From the NCBI GenBank assembly GCA_002716525.1, contig PBBH01000006.1:14490-20483 (forward strand): a DNA stretch of 5,994 bases. Direction: 5' to 3'. Within the stretch, counting starts at the first letter, position 1; each line of letters starts with the position of its first letter. Below the pieces are notes generated by a model. It had not been told where the DNA came from and searched no databases. It saw only the letters and a list, made by a program, of their open reading frames with translations. This DNA comes from Fidelibacterota bacterium. Its GTDB lineage: Bacteria > Fidelibacterota > Marinisomatia > Marinisomatales > TCS55. Shown here in pieces: positions 1 to 5,994 of the stretch. Made by a program: the position numbers and the translations under genes.

Positions 1-1758
1 AGGTATATTGTCATCAGAAACCAGCCAGAAATTGGAATTACCTTGAAGAACATCCTCTAAAACTATATTATTAATGAATTGAAAATAATTTCCCCAGGCC
101 CCATTAATGCTAAACTGATCTGTAACATGCCAGGTTAAAAACAAACGCGGTGAAATAAAAATTGAATCAGATGCCATATCCAGGATAAATAGACTGTCTA
201 ATCCCATTTGAGAGCTCGCTCGTAAACCCGCACCAAGTGTTAAGTTCGAAGTCACATTCCAGCGATCCTCCAGGTAAAGGCTCGCGAGAAAAGTATTAGA
301 TTCTAAATCCAGGATAGGAATTGTATCAAAAGCGGCAATATCATAATGGGTACCCAGATTGGTAAACTCCAGACCAAATTCAAGAATGTGTTTGGCGCTG
401 GCATGATAGACATTGTCTAAGCGATAAGATTGGTCCATGGCGCCATTCCCTTCAGCAATCTTGAATGTTCTTCCACCACCTCCCAGGGCATATAAATGCC
501 GGTCATAATTACTTTTGAATTGAGATGAACTCATAAGCGCCTGAGTTGAGAATCGATCGGTCCAGCGGTGATTCCACCGTATGGATACACCCAAATTACC
601 CCAATCTGTATTGTTGTCATCCATACGGGTAATGGTTTGTTGCTGGTTACCACCACCAAATCCGCCGCCGCCGCCGCCAGGGCGATTACGGGCACCTTCT
701 GTTTGGCGCGACTCATTCAAGAAATCTTTACCACCATACATACTGATACTGATCACATCTTTATTTCCGGGAGTAAAGGTGACCTTATTGTGTAGGTCAT
801 AAAAATAAAAGGTTGGAAAAACCTGCTGTTGAAAGGCATCCTCTTGATTCGGATTATTCGGGTTAATCTGGCGCCGATTATTGGTAGGCACTTCATCGTC
901 ACCGGTAACAAATTCATACATTTTGTCAAAAAATGGGCTGGACATGAAATCAGAATAAGACCTACGGAATGAAAACAGCCAGCTGCCACCTAAAATGATC
1001 GGGGTTTCATATAATATCTGGGTGGACATTAGGTTTGCTCCAAGGCCGAATTGCCGCCGTGTTAAATCTCCATTTTTCCCCGTCATATCAATTACACTGG
1101 AAAGCCTGCCACCATATTTTGAAGGAAATCCCCCCTTGTAAACCTGTACATCTTTTATGGCATCAGCATTAAATGCGCTGAACATGCCGAAAAAATGATC
1201 GACATGGTAAATATTCATACCATCTAATAGAATCATGTTCTGGTTCGATGCACCCCCACGGACATTAATGCCCGATGATCCATCACCCGTGCTGCTAATA
1301 CCGGGCAATAATTGCAAGGAACGAAAAATGTCTACTTCGCCCATGTTTGGGAGCAATGCCAATTGCCGTGGTGAGATGGTTACCTTGCTTACTTCATCAG
1401 TGCTTTTCATAATTTGGTACTCGTCTGCAATAACATCCACGGCCTGGAAATCCAATGCTTCCATTTTGAGGCGGATATCCAATTGTTTTTGAGGACCCGA
1501 ATTATCATACCCAATCATTACGCTACGATAGCCAATATATGATATCATTAAAGAGCATGGTATAGCAGGTATGTCAACTAATACAAATTGTCCATCTGAA
1601 TTAGTTGTGATACCCCGATTCATTTCGAGGACAACAATATTAGCATAGGGCAAAGGCTCCAAGTTATCCATATCCAATACAACACCGGAAATATCCTGGG
1701 TCCGATTTTGAGAAAAGACGATGGATAAGAGCAGTAACCCCAAGAAAAACTTTTTCAT
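1..1758 (-). CDS. TonB-dependent outer-membrane receptor with N-terminal carboxypeptidase-regulatory-like domain (C-terminus cut by window edge)
   Basis: An uninterrupted frame of 586 codons runs from an ATG at 1758 off the window edge, so the last part of the barrel is missing. A Sec signal peptide (MKKFF then a hydrophobic run, cleavage near FSQ, residues 15-18) is followed by a carboxypeptidase-regulatory-like beta-sandwich at about 22-100 (ISGVVLD..PLPYANIVV, TTNSDGQFVL, ISYIGYRS). A TonB plug domain follows at about 120-230, with LQLLPGI, INVRGGASNQNMILLDG and VQVYKGGFPSKYGGRLSSVID. Aromatic-rich alternating strands of the outer-membrane barrel follow. These families take up siderophores, glycans, peptides or cofactors using TonB energy; the substrate cannot be read here. 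A glycine-rich insert lies at 361-370, probably in an extracellular loop. The start overlaps the stop of the upstream Spy-like gene as TGATG, and an AAGGGA Shine-Dalgarno lies 8 nt upstream inside that gene, so the two are probably translationally coupled. Family call is firm; a non-transport OmpA/FecA-like role remains possible. Confidence 0.92.
   Translation of the reverse strand, partial: MKKFFLGLLLLSIVFSQNRTQDISGVVLDMDNLEPLPYANIVVLEMNRGITTNSDGQFVLVDIPAIPCSLMISYIGYRSVMIGYDNSGPQKQLDIRLKMEALDFQAVDVIADEYQIMKSTDEVSKVTISPRQLALLPNMGEVDIFRSLQLLPGISSTGDGSSGINVRGGASNQNMILLDGMNIYHVDHFFGMFSAFNADAIKDVQVYKGGFPSKYGGRLSSVIDMTGKNGDLTRRQFGLGANLMSTQILYETPIILGGSWLFSFRRSYSDFMSSPFFDKMYEFVTGDDEVPTNNRRQINPNNPNQEDAFQQQVFPTFYFYDLHNKVTFTPGNKDVISISMYGGKDFLNESRQTEGARNRPGGGGGGFGGGNQQQTITRMDDNNTDWGNLGVSIRWNHRWTDRFSTQALMSSSQFKSNYDRHLYALGGGGRTFKIAEGNGAMDQSYRLDNVYHASAKHILEFGLEFTNLGTHYDIAAFDTIPILDLESNTFLASLYLEDRWNVTSNLTLGAGLRASSQMGLDSLFILDMASDSIFISPRLFLTWHVTDQFSINGAWGNYFQFINNIVLEDVLQGNSNFWLVSDDNIP
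662..678. repeat. Short (CCG)n trinucleotide tract encoding polyglycine
   Basis: Seventeen bases of uninterrupted CCG/GCC repeat lie inside the TonB-receptor gene. On the coding strand they give five consecutive GGC codons, followed by GGA, TTT and three GGT codons, so the protein reads PGGGGGGFGGGN at residues 360-371. Identical codons in tandem are prone to replication slippage. Changes by whole units would keep the frame and only alter loop length. Confidence 0.85.
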
Positions 1759-2159
1759 CAATTGATTCCCTTGCGCTGGCCCTGTCCGCGCCTTTGCTCT
1801 CCCCTACCTCTTTCTTGCATACGTCTACGTCTTTCTTTCTGCTGAGCTTTTAATTCTTTATCGTATTTCTTATACTGTTGTTTGTTAAGGATTTTCTTGA
1901 TCTTTTTATCCCGCTCTTTCTGAATATCCTGCATGGCATACATCATTCCCATACGATCACCACTGGGATTGTCCATCATGCTCATCATTTCAGACCTAAA
2001 ATATTCTTGGATTTCGGCCATTTGCTTAGCCTGTTCATCAGTTAGGTCTAGTTTTTTTACCCAGTCAATAGATTCTGCTCCCTGTCGCATCATTCTTTGA
2101 GCAGAAGTAATGGATACACAAAATAAAAGCAAAATCAATGAGAAATTGCGCAATTTCAT
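1758..2159 (-). CDS. Methionine-rich Spy/CpxP-like (LTxxQ) periplasmic protein
   Basis: A 133-residue exported protein. The signal peptide spans about residues 1-20 (hydrophobic run, cleavage at TSA|Q). Cys14 lies in the hydrophobic core but LLF-C is not a good lipobox, so a soluble periplasmic protein is preferred over a lipoprotein. The mature chain is helical, with an LTDEQ motif at 39-43 and a degenerate second copy (LNKQQYKKYD, 91-100), the pattern of the Spy/CpxP/ZraP superfamily of envelope chaperones and metal-stress sensors. It is unusually rich in Met: M23, M24, M47, M58, M59, M61, M62, M70, M72, M73, M76 and M114. The last 25 or so residues are a disordered-looking Arg/Gln/Gly tail. 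A strong GGAGG ribosome site lies 7 nt upstream. Its TGA stop shares its last base with the ATG of the TonB receptor, implying co-translation. Possible roles are chaperone for that receptor, metal-binding protein, or oxidant sink; none is proven. The superfamily call is moderate because the sequence is short and of low complexity. Confidence 0.8.
   Translation of the reverse strand: MKLRNFSLILLLFCVSITSAQRMMRQGAESIDWVKKLDLTDEQAKQMAEIQEYFRSEMMSMMDNPSGDRMGMMYAMQDIQKERDKKIKKILNKQQYKKYDKELKAQQKERRRRMQERGRGEQRRGQGQRKGIN
1767..1772 (-). promoter_or_regulatory. Ribosome binding site of the TonB receptor
   Basis: The coding strand reads AAGGGA with an 8-nt spacer to the ATG at 1758. The site lies within the last codons of the Spy-like gene. 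It supports this ATG as the receptor start and supports coupled translation. Confidence 0.6.
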
Positions 2160-2262
2160 ATGGATACCTCCCCTGTTATCAATTTAGACGTAACGGTTTT
2201 AGAAAAAGTTAAAAAATAGGCCACAAAAAAATTAACCCAGTATATTGTCGTTTCGACTATTA
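2160..2262 (-). other. Spacer between msrB and the Spy-like gene
   Basis: A 103-nt A+T-rich spacer. It holds the ribosome site of the Spy-like gene and a short inverted repeat, GTCG-TTT-CGAC, at 2247-2257, 18 nt upstream (on the plus-coordinate side, lower) of the msrB stop region. The stem is only 4 bp and no T-run follows it on the minus strand, so it is not a convincing terminator. The length is enough for a promoter of the Spy-like/receptor pair, but no clear -35/-10 pair or Bacteroidota-type TTTG/TAnnTTTG pair could be picked. Confidence 0.3.
2167..2174 (-). promoter_or_regulatory. Strong ribosome binding site of the Spy-like gene
   Basis: The coding strand reads AGGGGAGG, a near-consensus Shine-Dalgarno with a 7-nt spacer to the ATG at 2159. 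It is the strongest such site in the window and fixes the start. The other genes here have weaker or no recognisable sites, so this protein may be made at high level. Confidence 0.8.
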
Positions 2263-2745
2263 TTATTTTATAGCTTTAAAATCCAGAGCTAGAGAATTTA
2301 CACAGTACCGCAGTCCGGTTGGTCTTGGGCCATCTTCAAACACGTGCCCAAGATGAGAATCACACTTGGCACAGGTAATTTCTGTTCGGATCATGCCATA
2401 ACTTAAATCTTTTTTTGTATTGACTTTGGTCTCATCTATCGCATCAAAAAAGGCTGGCCATCCCGAACCAGAATCATATTTTGTATCTGAACTGAAAAGT
2501 TCATTCTCACACCCGGCACAGACATAGGTCCCTTTATCTTTATGTTTGTAGTATTTCCCGGTGAATGCCATTTCCGTTCCTTTTTCCCTGAGAATCTGGT
2601 ACTGTTCAGGTGTAAGGCAGGTTTGCCATTCGTTATCGGATTTAACCACTTTATCCATTACAAATCCTTTCGGCACATCATTTGTCTGGCCAGTAATAAA
2701 AAAGATAGCCATCAATAATGTTGTTATGAATCCAATTTTTTTCAT
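2263..2745 (-). CDS. msrB: Exported peptide-methionine (R)-S-oxide reductase MsrB
   Basis: Reduces the R form of methionine sulfoxide in proteins back to methionine. The 160-residue product starts with a hydrophobic signal peptide (about residues 1-20, MKKIGF to ITGQ), so it should act in the periplasm, unlike the usual cytosolic MsrB. The MsrB fold covers about 38-157: [15 protein letters not shown] (44-58), the two zinc CxxC pairs C76/C79 (CAGC) and C125/C128 (CAKC), SGSGWPAF (92-99), SHLGHVF (130-136), and [11 protein letters not shown] with catalytic C148. The position that is often the resolving cysteine (SGCGWP in many MsrBs) is Ser94. The only remaining non-zinc cysteine is C43, so recycling may use C43 or act directly on the sulfenic acid. 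The gene sits between the pirin gene (96-nt spacer) and the Met-rich Spy-like gene (103-nt spacer). The ribosome site is weak (AAAGAGA). Family assignment is very secure; the export prediction is strong. Confidence 0.95.
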   Translation of the reverse strand: MKKIGFITTLLMAIFFITGQTNDVPKGFVMDKVVKSDNEWQTCLTPEQYQILREKGTEMAFTGKYYKHKDKGTYVCAGCENELFSSDTKYDSGSGWPAFFDAIDETKVNTKKDLSYGMIRTEITCAKCDSHLGHVFEDGPRPTGLRYCVNSLALDFKAIK

Positions 2746-2841
2746 GGGGTAAATCTCTTTTTCGCCAAGATAAACGAATTTACACTATTTTGAGTTTCAT
2801 TCCATTTAAATCCGTTTAACGGGCTCTAAGATAATGGGGTT
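2746..2841 (-). other. Spacer upstream of msrB with a small palindrome
   Basis: A 96-nt gap between the pirin stop and the msrB start. It contains a perfect 11-nt palindrome, CCGTTTAACGG, at 2812-2822, about 67 nt before the msrB ATG. With only one central base it cannot fold as a normal hairpin and there is no T-run after it, so it is not a terminator. It could be a small operator half or chance. The gap is long enough for an msrB promoter, but no confident promoter elements were identified. Confidence 0.25.
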
Positions 2842-3672
2842 TCATTTATCTAATATACCATTTTGATAATCTTCAAATGCCTTTAACACCTCACCTTTTG
2901 AATTCATTACAAAAGGGCCCCCACGGGCTACCGGTTCATTCAAAGGCTCGCCGGCGACAACAATGAACTTTGCCCCTTCCTTACCAGCCGTTAAATCCAA
3001 TTCACCTTCCTGATCCAATACAATAAGGTGACCTTGATTAATCTCCCTGTCCAAACGAACGCTGCCTTCATAAATGTAAATAAATGCGTTCCAACCGTTA
3101 TCAATCGGCATTGTAAAACGTGCACTTAAATCTAAATCAATATCATAATAAAGTACCCCGGTATGAGGTTGCCCAGGCCCAGTAATTCCCAAAAATTTAC
3201 CAGAGATAATTCTTGCACTACCACCTTCAAAATCCACGATAGGAATTTTTTTGGCGGGTATGTCATTGTAAGCCGGATCAATCATTTTCTTCTCTTTAGG
3301 AAGATTAAGCCAGAGCTGAAAACCGCGCACCAACCCTTCCGTCTGTTCCGGCATTTCACTATGAATTACACCACGGCCAGCAGTCATCCACTGCACCGAA
3401 CCGTCCGTAAGATAACCTTCATTACCAGCTGAATCTTTATGACGAAATTTTCCATTCAGCATATAGGTAATGGTTTCGAAACCTCGGTGAGGGTGTGGCG
3501 GAAAACCAGCAATATAATCTTTGGGGTTATCACTTCCAAACTCATCCAGCAGTAAAAAAGGATCCAGCATATTCAACTCCATACTCCCAATGATACGGGT
3601 GAGATTGACACCTGCACCATCTGTTGTCTGAACACCTTGTATAACTTTTTGGATGGACCGCGTTGTGTCCAC
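2842..3672 (-). CDS. Pirin family bicupin protein
   Basis: A 276-residue protein of the usual pirin length (about 230-300). The N-terminal cupin (about 20-125) has LDPFLLLDEFG, FPPHPHRGFETITYML, DGSVQWMTAGRGVIHSE and GFQLWLNLP. The four metal ligands of the family are present: H60, H62, H104 and E106. The C-terminal cupin (about 175-270) ends with AGEPLNEPVARGGPFVMNS and an AFEDYQNG motif, typical of Pirin_C. Bacterial pirins bind iron or another divalent metal; some show quercetin 2,3-dioxygenase activity and others modulate metabolic enzymes or redox responses, so the substrate is unknown. The start is GTG: it is the first possible initiator after the preceding stop, and the next ATG (M31) would delete the conserved GAGVNLTRIIG start of the fold. 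It lies in the same frame as the aldehyde dehydrogenase, 6 nt after its TGA, with no Shine-Dalgarno, so translation by termination-reinitiation is likely. Confidence 0.93.
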   Translation of the reverse strand: MDTTRSIQKVIQGVQTTDGAGVNLTRIIGSMELNMLDPFLLLDEFGSDNPKDYIAGFPPHPHRGFETITYMLNGKFRHKDSAGNEGYLTDGSVQWMTAGRGVIHSEMPEQTEGLVRGFQLWLNLPKEKKMIDPAYNDIPAKKIPIVDFEGGSARIISGKFLGITGPGQPHTGVLYYDIDLDLSARFTMPIDNGWNAFIYIYEGSVRLDREINQGHLIVLDQEGELDLTAGKEGAKFIVVAGEPLNEPVARGGPFVMNSKGEVLKAFEDYQNGILDK

Positions 3673-3678
3673 TTCAAA

Positions 3679-5094
3679 TCAAATATATTTTAGCAAAAGC
3701 CGTATAAGGCGCTTCACGCGACCCGTATAGGGCGGATACAATAATTTCATAGGACTAAGACGAGACTGTTTCATCACAGATCGTTGATTGGAAAAAGCCT
3801 TAAATCCTGCCTCTCCATGGGTACGACCAAAACCACTATTATTAATACCACCAAAGGGCAGATTCAGTTGCATATAGTGTAAAATAGTATCATTAATTGA
3901 CGTACCGCCTGCAGAAGTATTATTCAGTATAAAATCGATATTTTTTCTTTTTTTGCTAAAGATATAAAGGCCCAACGGTTTAGGGTGCTCATTGATAAAG
4001 TCTGCTGCCTCCGTAATTTTATTAAAGCTAATCACCGGAAGGATCGGGCCAAATATTTCTTCCGACATCACGGGAGATTCGGCTGTAACATCTGTTAAAA
4101 CAGTCGGTGCAATAAAATCGGATTCAGCATCAGTTTCACCACCCATATATACTTTATCTCCTGCGGTGATGGTTTCCTCTAGTAATGTACTTAACCGTTC
4201 ATAATGACGTTCATTTACAATCCGAGAATAGTCTTCAGATGATTGTAGCGATCCATTATTACCACCGAATTGTTTAACAGAAATCTCTCTAACCTGCTCA
4301 AGCAATTTTTCTTTCACCGATTCCTGAACAAGGACGTAATCCGGAGCCAGACAGATCTGCCCACAATTCAAAAACTTACCCCAAGATATTTTTTGGGCAG
4401 CATCTTTCAAGTTCGCTGTTTCATCTACAATTGTTGGCGATTTTCCGCCCAATTCCAAAGTGACGGTGGAAAGATGCTTCGCGGCTTTTCCCATCACGAT
4501 GCTACCAATTTTAGGACTACCTGTAAAAAAGATATGGTGGAAAGGTTTGTCCAGCAATGCTTCTGCTACGGTGGCATCGCCTTCAAAAAGAGCTACCTCA
4601 TTATCTTCAAAAAGGTCGCTTACCATCTGAGCCATAAGTGCCGCTGAATGGGATGTTAATTCAGATGGCTTAATCATTGCACAATTACCCGCAGCTATGG
4701 CACAGACCAGAGGGCTAATGGTTAAACTAAATGGAAAATTCCAAGGTGTAATAATTAGAACCACTCCCTTTGGTTCGTATTGAGACCAGGCCTCGGCAGT
4801 GGCTAGAGCTAATGTCGGTGCTACCTTTTTTGACCTCATCCAGCTTTTAAGACTTCGACGAACATGTCGAATTTCATTGACTGCGGCCCAGATTTCCGTT
4901 AAGTCCACTTCTGAAGCTGGCTTGCTGTAATCAGAATCCATAGCTTTCCGGATTTCTGTTTGGTGATCCATTAGCCAAATTTCAATGGACTTTAGTTTTG
5001 AATTTCGCTCCCGAAAAGTGGTATTGCGTATTGTTTGGCAATGTGCCAATTGTCTTTGAAAAACGTTTTCGATTCTGGATTGTATTTCGTTCAT
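3679..5094 (-). CDS. Aldehyde dehydrogenase, class 3 / fatty-aldehyde type
   Basis: NAD(P)-dependent oxidation of aldehydes to carboxylic acids; 471 residues, close to the class 3 length of about 450-490. Catalytic elements are intact: PWNFPF with oxyanion N119, KPSE (142-145) for cofactor binding, FTGSPKIG (190-197), LELGGKSP with general base E214, NCGQICLAPDY with nucleophile C248, EEIFGP (345-350), and LPFGGINNSGFGRTHG (412-427). The NCGQxCxAPDY form and the YPPY near the C-terminus (453-456) match class 3 and fatty-aldehyde dehydrogenases, which act on medium and long-chain aldehydes, including lipid-peroxidation products. The short basic-hydrophobic tail (RVKRLIRLLLKYI) could touch the membrane, like the longer tail anchor of eukaryotic fatty-aldehyde dehydrogenase. 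No clear ribosome site precedes the ATG, and the permease stop is 14 nt upstream, so it depends on upstream translation or is weakly initiated. The exact substrate is unknown; a coniferyl-aldehyde-type role is an alternative. Confidence 0.94.
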   Translation of the reverse strand: MNEIQSRIENVFQRQLAHCQTIRNTTFRERNSKLKSIEIWLMDHQTEIRKAMDSDYSKPASEVDLTEIWAAVNEIRHVRRSLKSWMRSKKVAPTLALATAEAWSQYEPKGVVLIITPWNFPFSLTISPLVCAIAAGNCAMIKPSELTSHSAALMAQMVSDLFEDNEVALFEGDATVAEALLDKPFHHIFFTGSPKIGSIVMGKAAKHLSTVTLELGGKSPTIVDETANLKDAAQKISWGKFLNCGQICLAPDYVLVQESVKEKLLEQVREISVKQFGGNNGSLQSSEDYSRIVNERHYERLSTLLEETITAGDKVYMGGETDAESDFIAPTVLTDVTAESPVMSEEIFGPILPVISFNKITEAADFINEHPKPLGLYIFSKKRKNIDFILNNTSAGGTSINDTILHYMQLNLPFGGINNSGFGRTHGEAGFKAFSNQRSVMKQSRLSPMKLLYPPYTGRVKRLIRLLLKYI

Positions 5095-5108
5095 AGTTGT
5101 TGTTTAAC

Positions 5109-5912
5109 TTACCGACGCAAGTGAAAAATTCCTAATAGGGCTAGCATGGCTCCAAATGTTACAACGATGGCTGCGCCGGTGGGAACATCCAAACTTATAG
5201 AAACAAACATACCGGCTAAACTGCCTAAAATTCCAAATAACCAACCAAATATAAGTCTCCCACGGATAGATTCTTGAAAAAACAGCGCTGCAACGGTAGG
5301 AATAATTAAGTAAGAAAAAACGAGTAAAACTCCGGCAATTTTTACTGAAACTGTAACTACAAAACCAAACGTTACATAAAAAAGAAAATCCCAGAATCGA
5401 ACAGAACGATTCAAGCTCTTCATATTTATATGAGACTGGGATACTTCAAAAAATCGATCCCTGTATTTCCAATGGAACAATCCAATGGCACTATAGAGTA
5501 GAGCCGTATATCCAATTTTTTCTGGTGTGACAAATAGAATAGATCCCACAAGGAAATGATTTAGATGTTCAGATCCTTCTGCCGATTTACTAAATAGTAA
5601 GATCATCGCTGCCGCACATACAACGTAAGTAATCCCAATAATAGCTTCCTGGGGAACTTTTTGATCGCTGGAACGGACATAGGAAAAAAATGCAGAACCA
5701 ATAAATGTAAATACAAGCGCCATCAAATAACTGCCAGTACTATCATGGTCTAATCCCATCAGGATCCCTACAGTAGATCCTAGGGCAGCTGCTTGGGCCA
5801 AAGCAAGATCAATAAATATCACACCCCGCGTTACCACGTGTAAACCGAGATAAACATGAATTCCAGTTATGACGAATGCTGCAATAAGGGGCCAAAATAT
5901 GAGATCAATCAT
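5109..5912 (-). CDS. Metal ABC transporter permease, ABC-3 (ZnuB/MntB/TroC-like) family
   Basis: Inner-membrane channel subunit of a zinc or manganese/iron importer, working with an ATPase and a metal-binding protein. The 267-residue protein is almost wholly hydrophobic, with roughly eight or nine membrane segments (about 5-27, 33-53, 60-80, 89-108, 117-147, 176-212, 219-240 and 246-265). Family signatures are RGVIFIDLALAQAAALG (29-45), KVPQEAIIGITYVV (85-98), HLNHFLVGSILFV (116-128), KIAGVLLVFSYLIIPTVAA (191-209) and LDVPTGAAIV (241-250). The length fits the family. The ATG overlaps the end of the preceding gene by 8 nt and has a GGAG ribosome site 6 nt upstream, so start choice is secure. 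Metal specificity (Zn versus Mn or Fe) cannot be told from the permease alone. It is probably controlled with the upstream genes, whose promoter is outside the window. Confidence 0.93.
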   Translation of the reverse strand: MIDLIFWPLIAAFVITGIHVYLGLHVVTRGVIFIDLALAQAAALGSTVGILMGLDHDSTGSYLMALVFTFIGSAFFSYVRSSDQKVPQEAIIGITYVVCAAAMILLFSKSAEGSEHLNHFLVGSILFVTPEKIGYTALLYSAIGLFHWKYRDRFFEVSQSHINMKSLNRSVRFWDFLFYVTFGFVVTVSVKIAGVLLVFSYLIIPTVAALFFQESIRGRLIFGWLFGILGSLAGMFVSISLDVPTGAAIVVTFGAMLALLGIFHLRR

Positions 5913-5994
5913 AGGAAGCTCCAGACGCTTTTGCCAAAATAGTTAGGTTAGTTTCAAATAGGTTTATATAAGAATCAGCACCTTTAATCGCACC
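5905..5994 (-). CDS. C-terminal fragment of a probable metal ABC transporter substrate-binding protein
   Basis: An open frame enters from the window edge and ends at a TGA (5907-5905), giving 29 residues: GAIKGADSYINL, then FETNLTILAKASGASYD. The helix-forming SYINLFETNLTILAKA resembles the final helix of ZnuA/TroA-type metal-binding proteins, which commonly end in a form such as SYLDLMRYNAETLAKAL. These lipid-anchored or periplasmic proteins capture zinc or manganese and hand it to the permease. It overlaps the permease start by 8 nt, which strongly supports one operon. An ATPase subunit is the main alternative, since it also often precedes the permease, but the ending fits a binding protein better. 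Only a short piece is visible, so the call is moderate. Confidence 0.55.
   Translation of the reverse strand, partial: GAIKGADSYINLFETNLTILAKASGASYD
5919..5925 (-). promoter_or_regulatory. Ribosome binding site of the metal permease
   Basis: The coding strand reads TCTGGAG, with the GGAG core 6 nt before the ATG at 5912. It lies inside the end of the preceding reading frame, as expected for overlapping, coupled genes. Confidence 0.6.

Noticed and set aside
568..802. Plus-strand open frames rich in Ala or Pro runs
   Set aside because: They lie antisense to the TonB receptor, and their homopolymer runs are just the CCG tract read in other frames. The minus-strand frame gives a continuous, recognisable protein.
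753..989. Minus-strand open frame of 78 codons inside the receptor gene
   Set aside because: It is in a different frame from the receptor, overlaps it completely and has no start signal or motif; it is a shadow frame.
2117..2120. Lipoprotein signal at Cys14 of the Spy-like protein
   Set aside because: The residues before the cysteine (LLF) do not match a lipobox, and a normal TSA|Q signal-peptidase I site follows.
2247..2257. Inverted repeat GTCG-TTT-CGAC after msrB as a terminator
   Set aside because: The stem is only 4 bp and no T-run follows in the direction of transcription.
4351..4365. Extra cysteine C244 four residues before the catalytic C248 in the aldehyde dehydrogenase, a possible redox switch
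   Set aside because: The NCGQxC form is common in class 3 fatty-aldehyde dehydrogenases, so it supports the family call and is not unusual.
4270..4647. Plus-strand open frame of 125 codons
   Set aside because: It is fully antisense to the conserved catalytic core of the aldehyde dehydrogenase and shows no recognisable motif.

Overview
The window is a compact, single-direction stretch of a Gram-negative genome of moderately low G+C. Every credible gene reads on the minus strand, so the order of expression runs from high to low coordinates. A TonB-dependent outer-membrane receptor with an N-terminal carboxypeptidase-regulatory-like domain, several short Sec signal peptides ending in ..SQ, ..GQ or ..SAQ, and A+T-rich coding suggest the FCB group. 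Bacteroidota or Marinimicrobia-like lineages are plausible. This assignment rests on protein style only; there is no rRNA or other marker in the window.

Layout in transcriptional order. (1) 5994-5905 is the C-terminal end of a gene that looks like the substrate-binding protein of a metal ABC transporter. It overlaps by 8 nt with (2) an ABC-3 family zinc/manganese-type permease (5912-5109). After 14 nt comes (3) a class-3-type aldehyde dehydrogenase (5094-3679). It is followed, in the same reading frame and after one TGA plus two codons, by (4) a GTG-initiated pirin-family bicupin (3672-2842). These four look like one operon whose promoter lies outside the window. After a 96-nt spacer comes (5) an exported MsrB methionine-R-sulfoxide reductase (2745-2263). 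After a 103-nt spacer comes (6) a small methionine-rich Spy/CpxP-like periplasmic protein (2159-1758). Its stop codon overlaps the start of (7) the TonB-dependent receptor (1758 to the window edge, C-terminus missing).

The genes can be read together as envelope metal uptake plus protection from oxidative damage. The ABC system imports divalent metal. The aldehyde dehydrogenase can clear reactive aldehydes such as lipid-peroxidation products. Pirin is a metal-binding cupin often linked to oxidative stress. MsrB repairs oxidised methionine in exported proteins. The adjacent Spy-like protein has about 12 methionines in roughly 113 mature residues and is a natural candidate substrate or sacrificial oxidant sink for that MsrB. 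This joint reading is inference from adjacency and composition; each family assignment is firmer than the proposed system.

No RNA genes, insertion sequences, CRISPR arrays, attachment sites or convincing intrinsic terminators were seen. No gene-free stretch exceeds about 105 nt.
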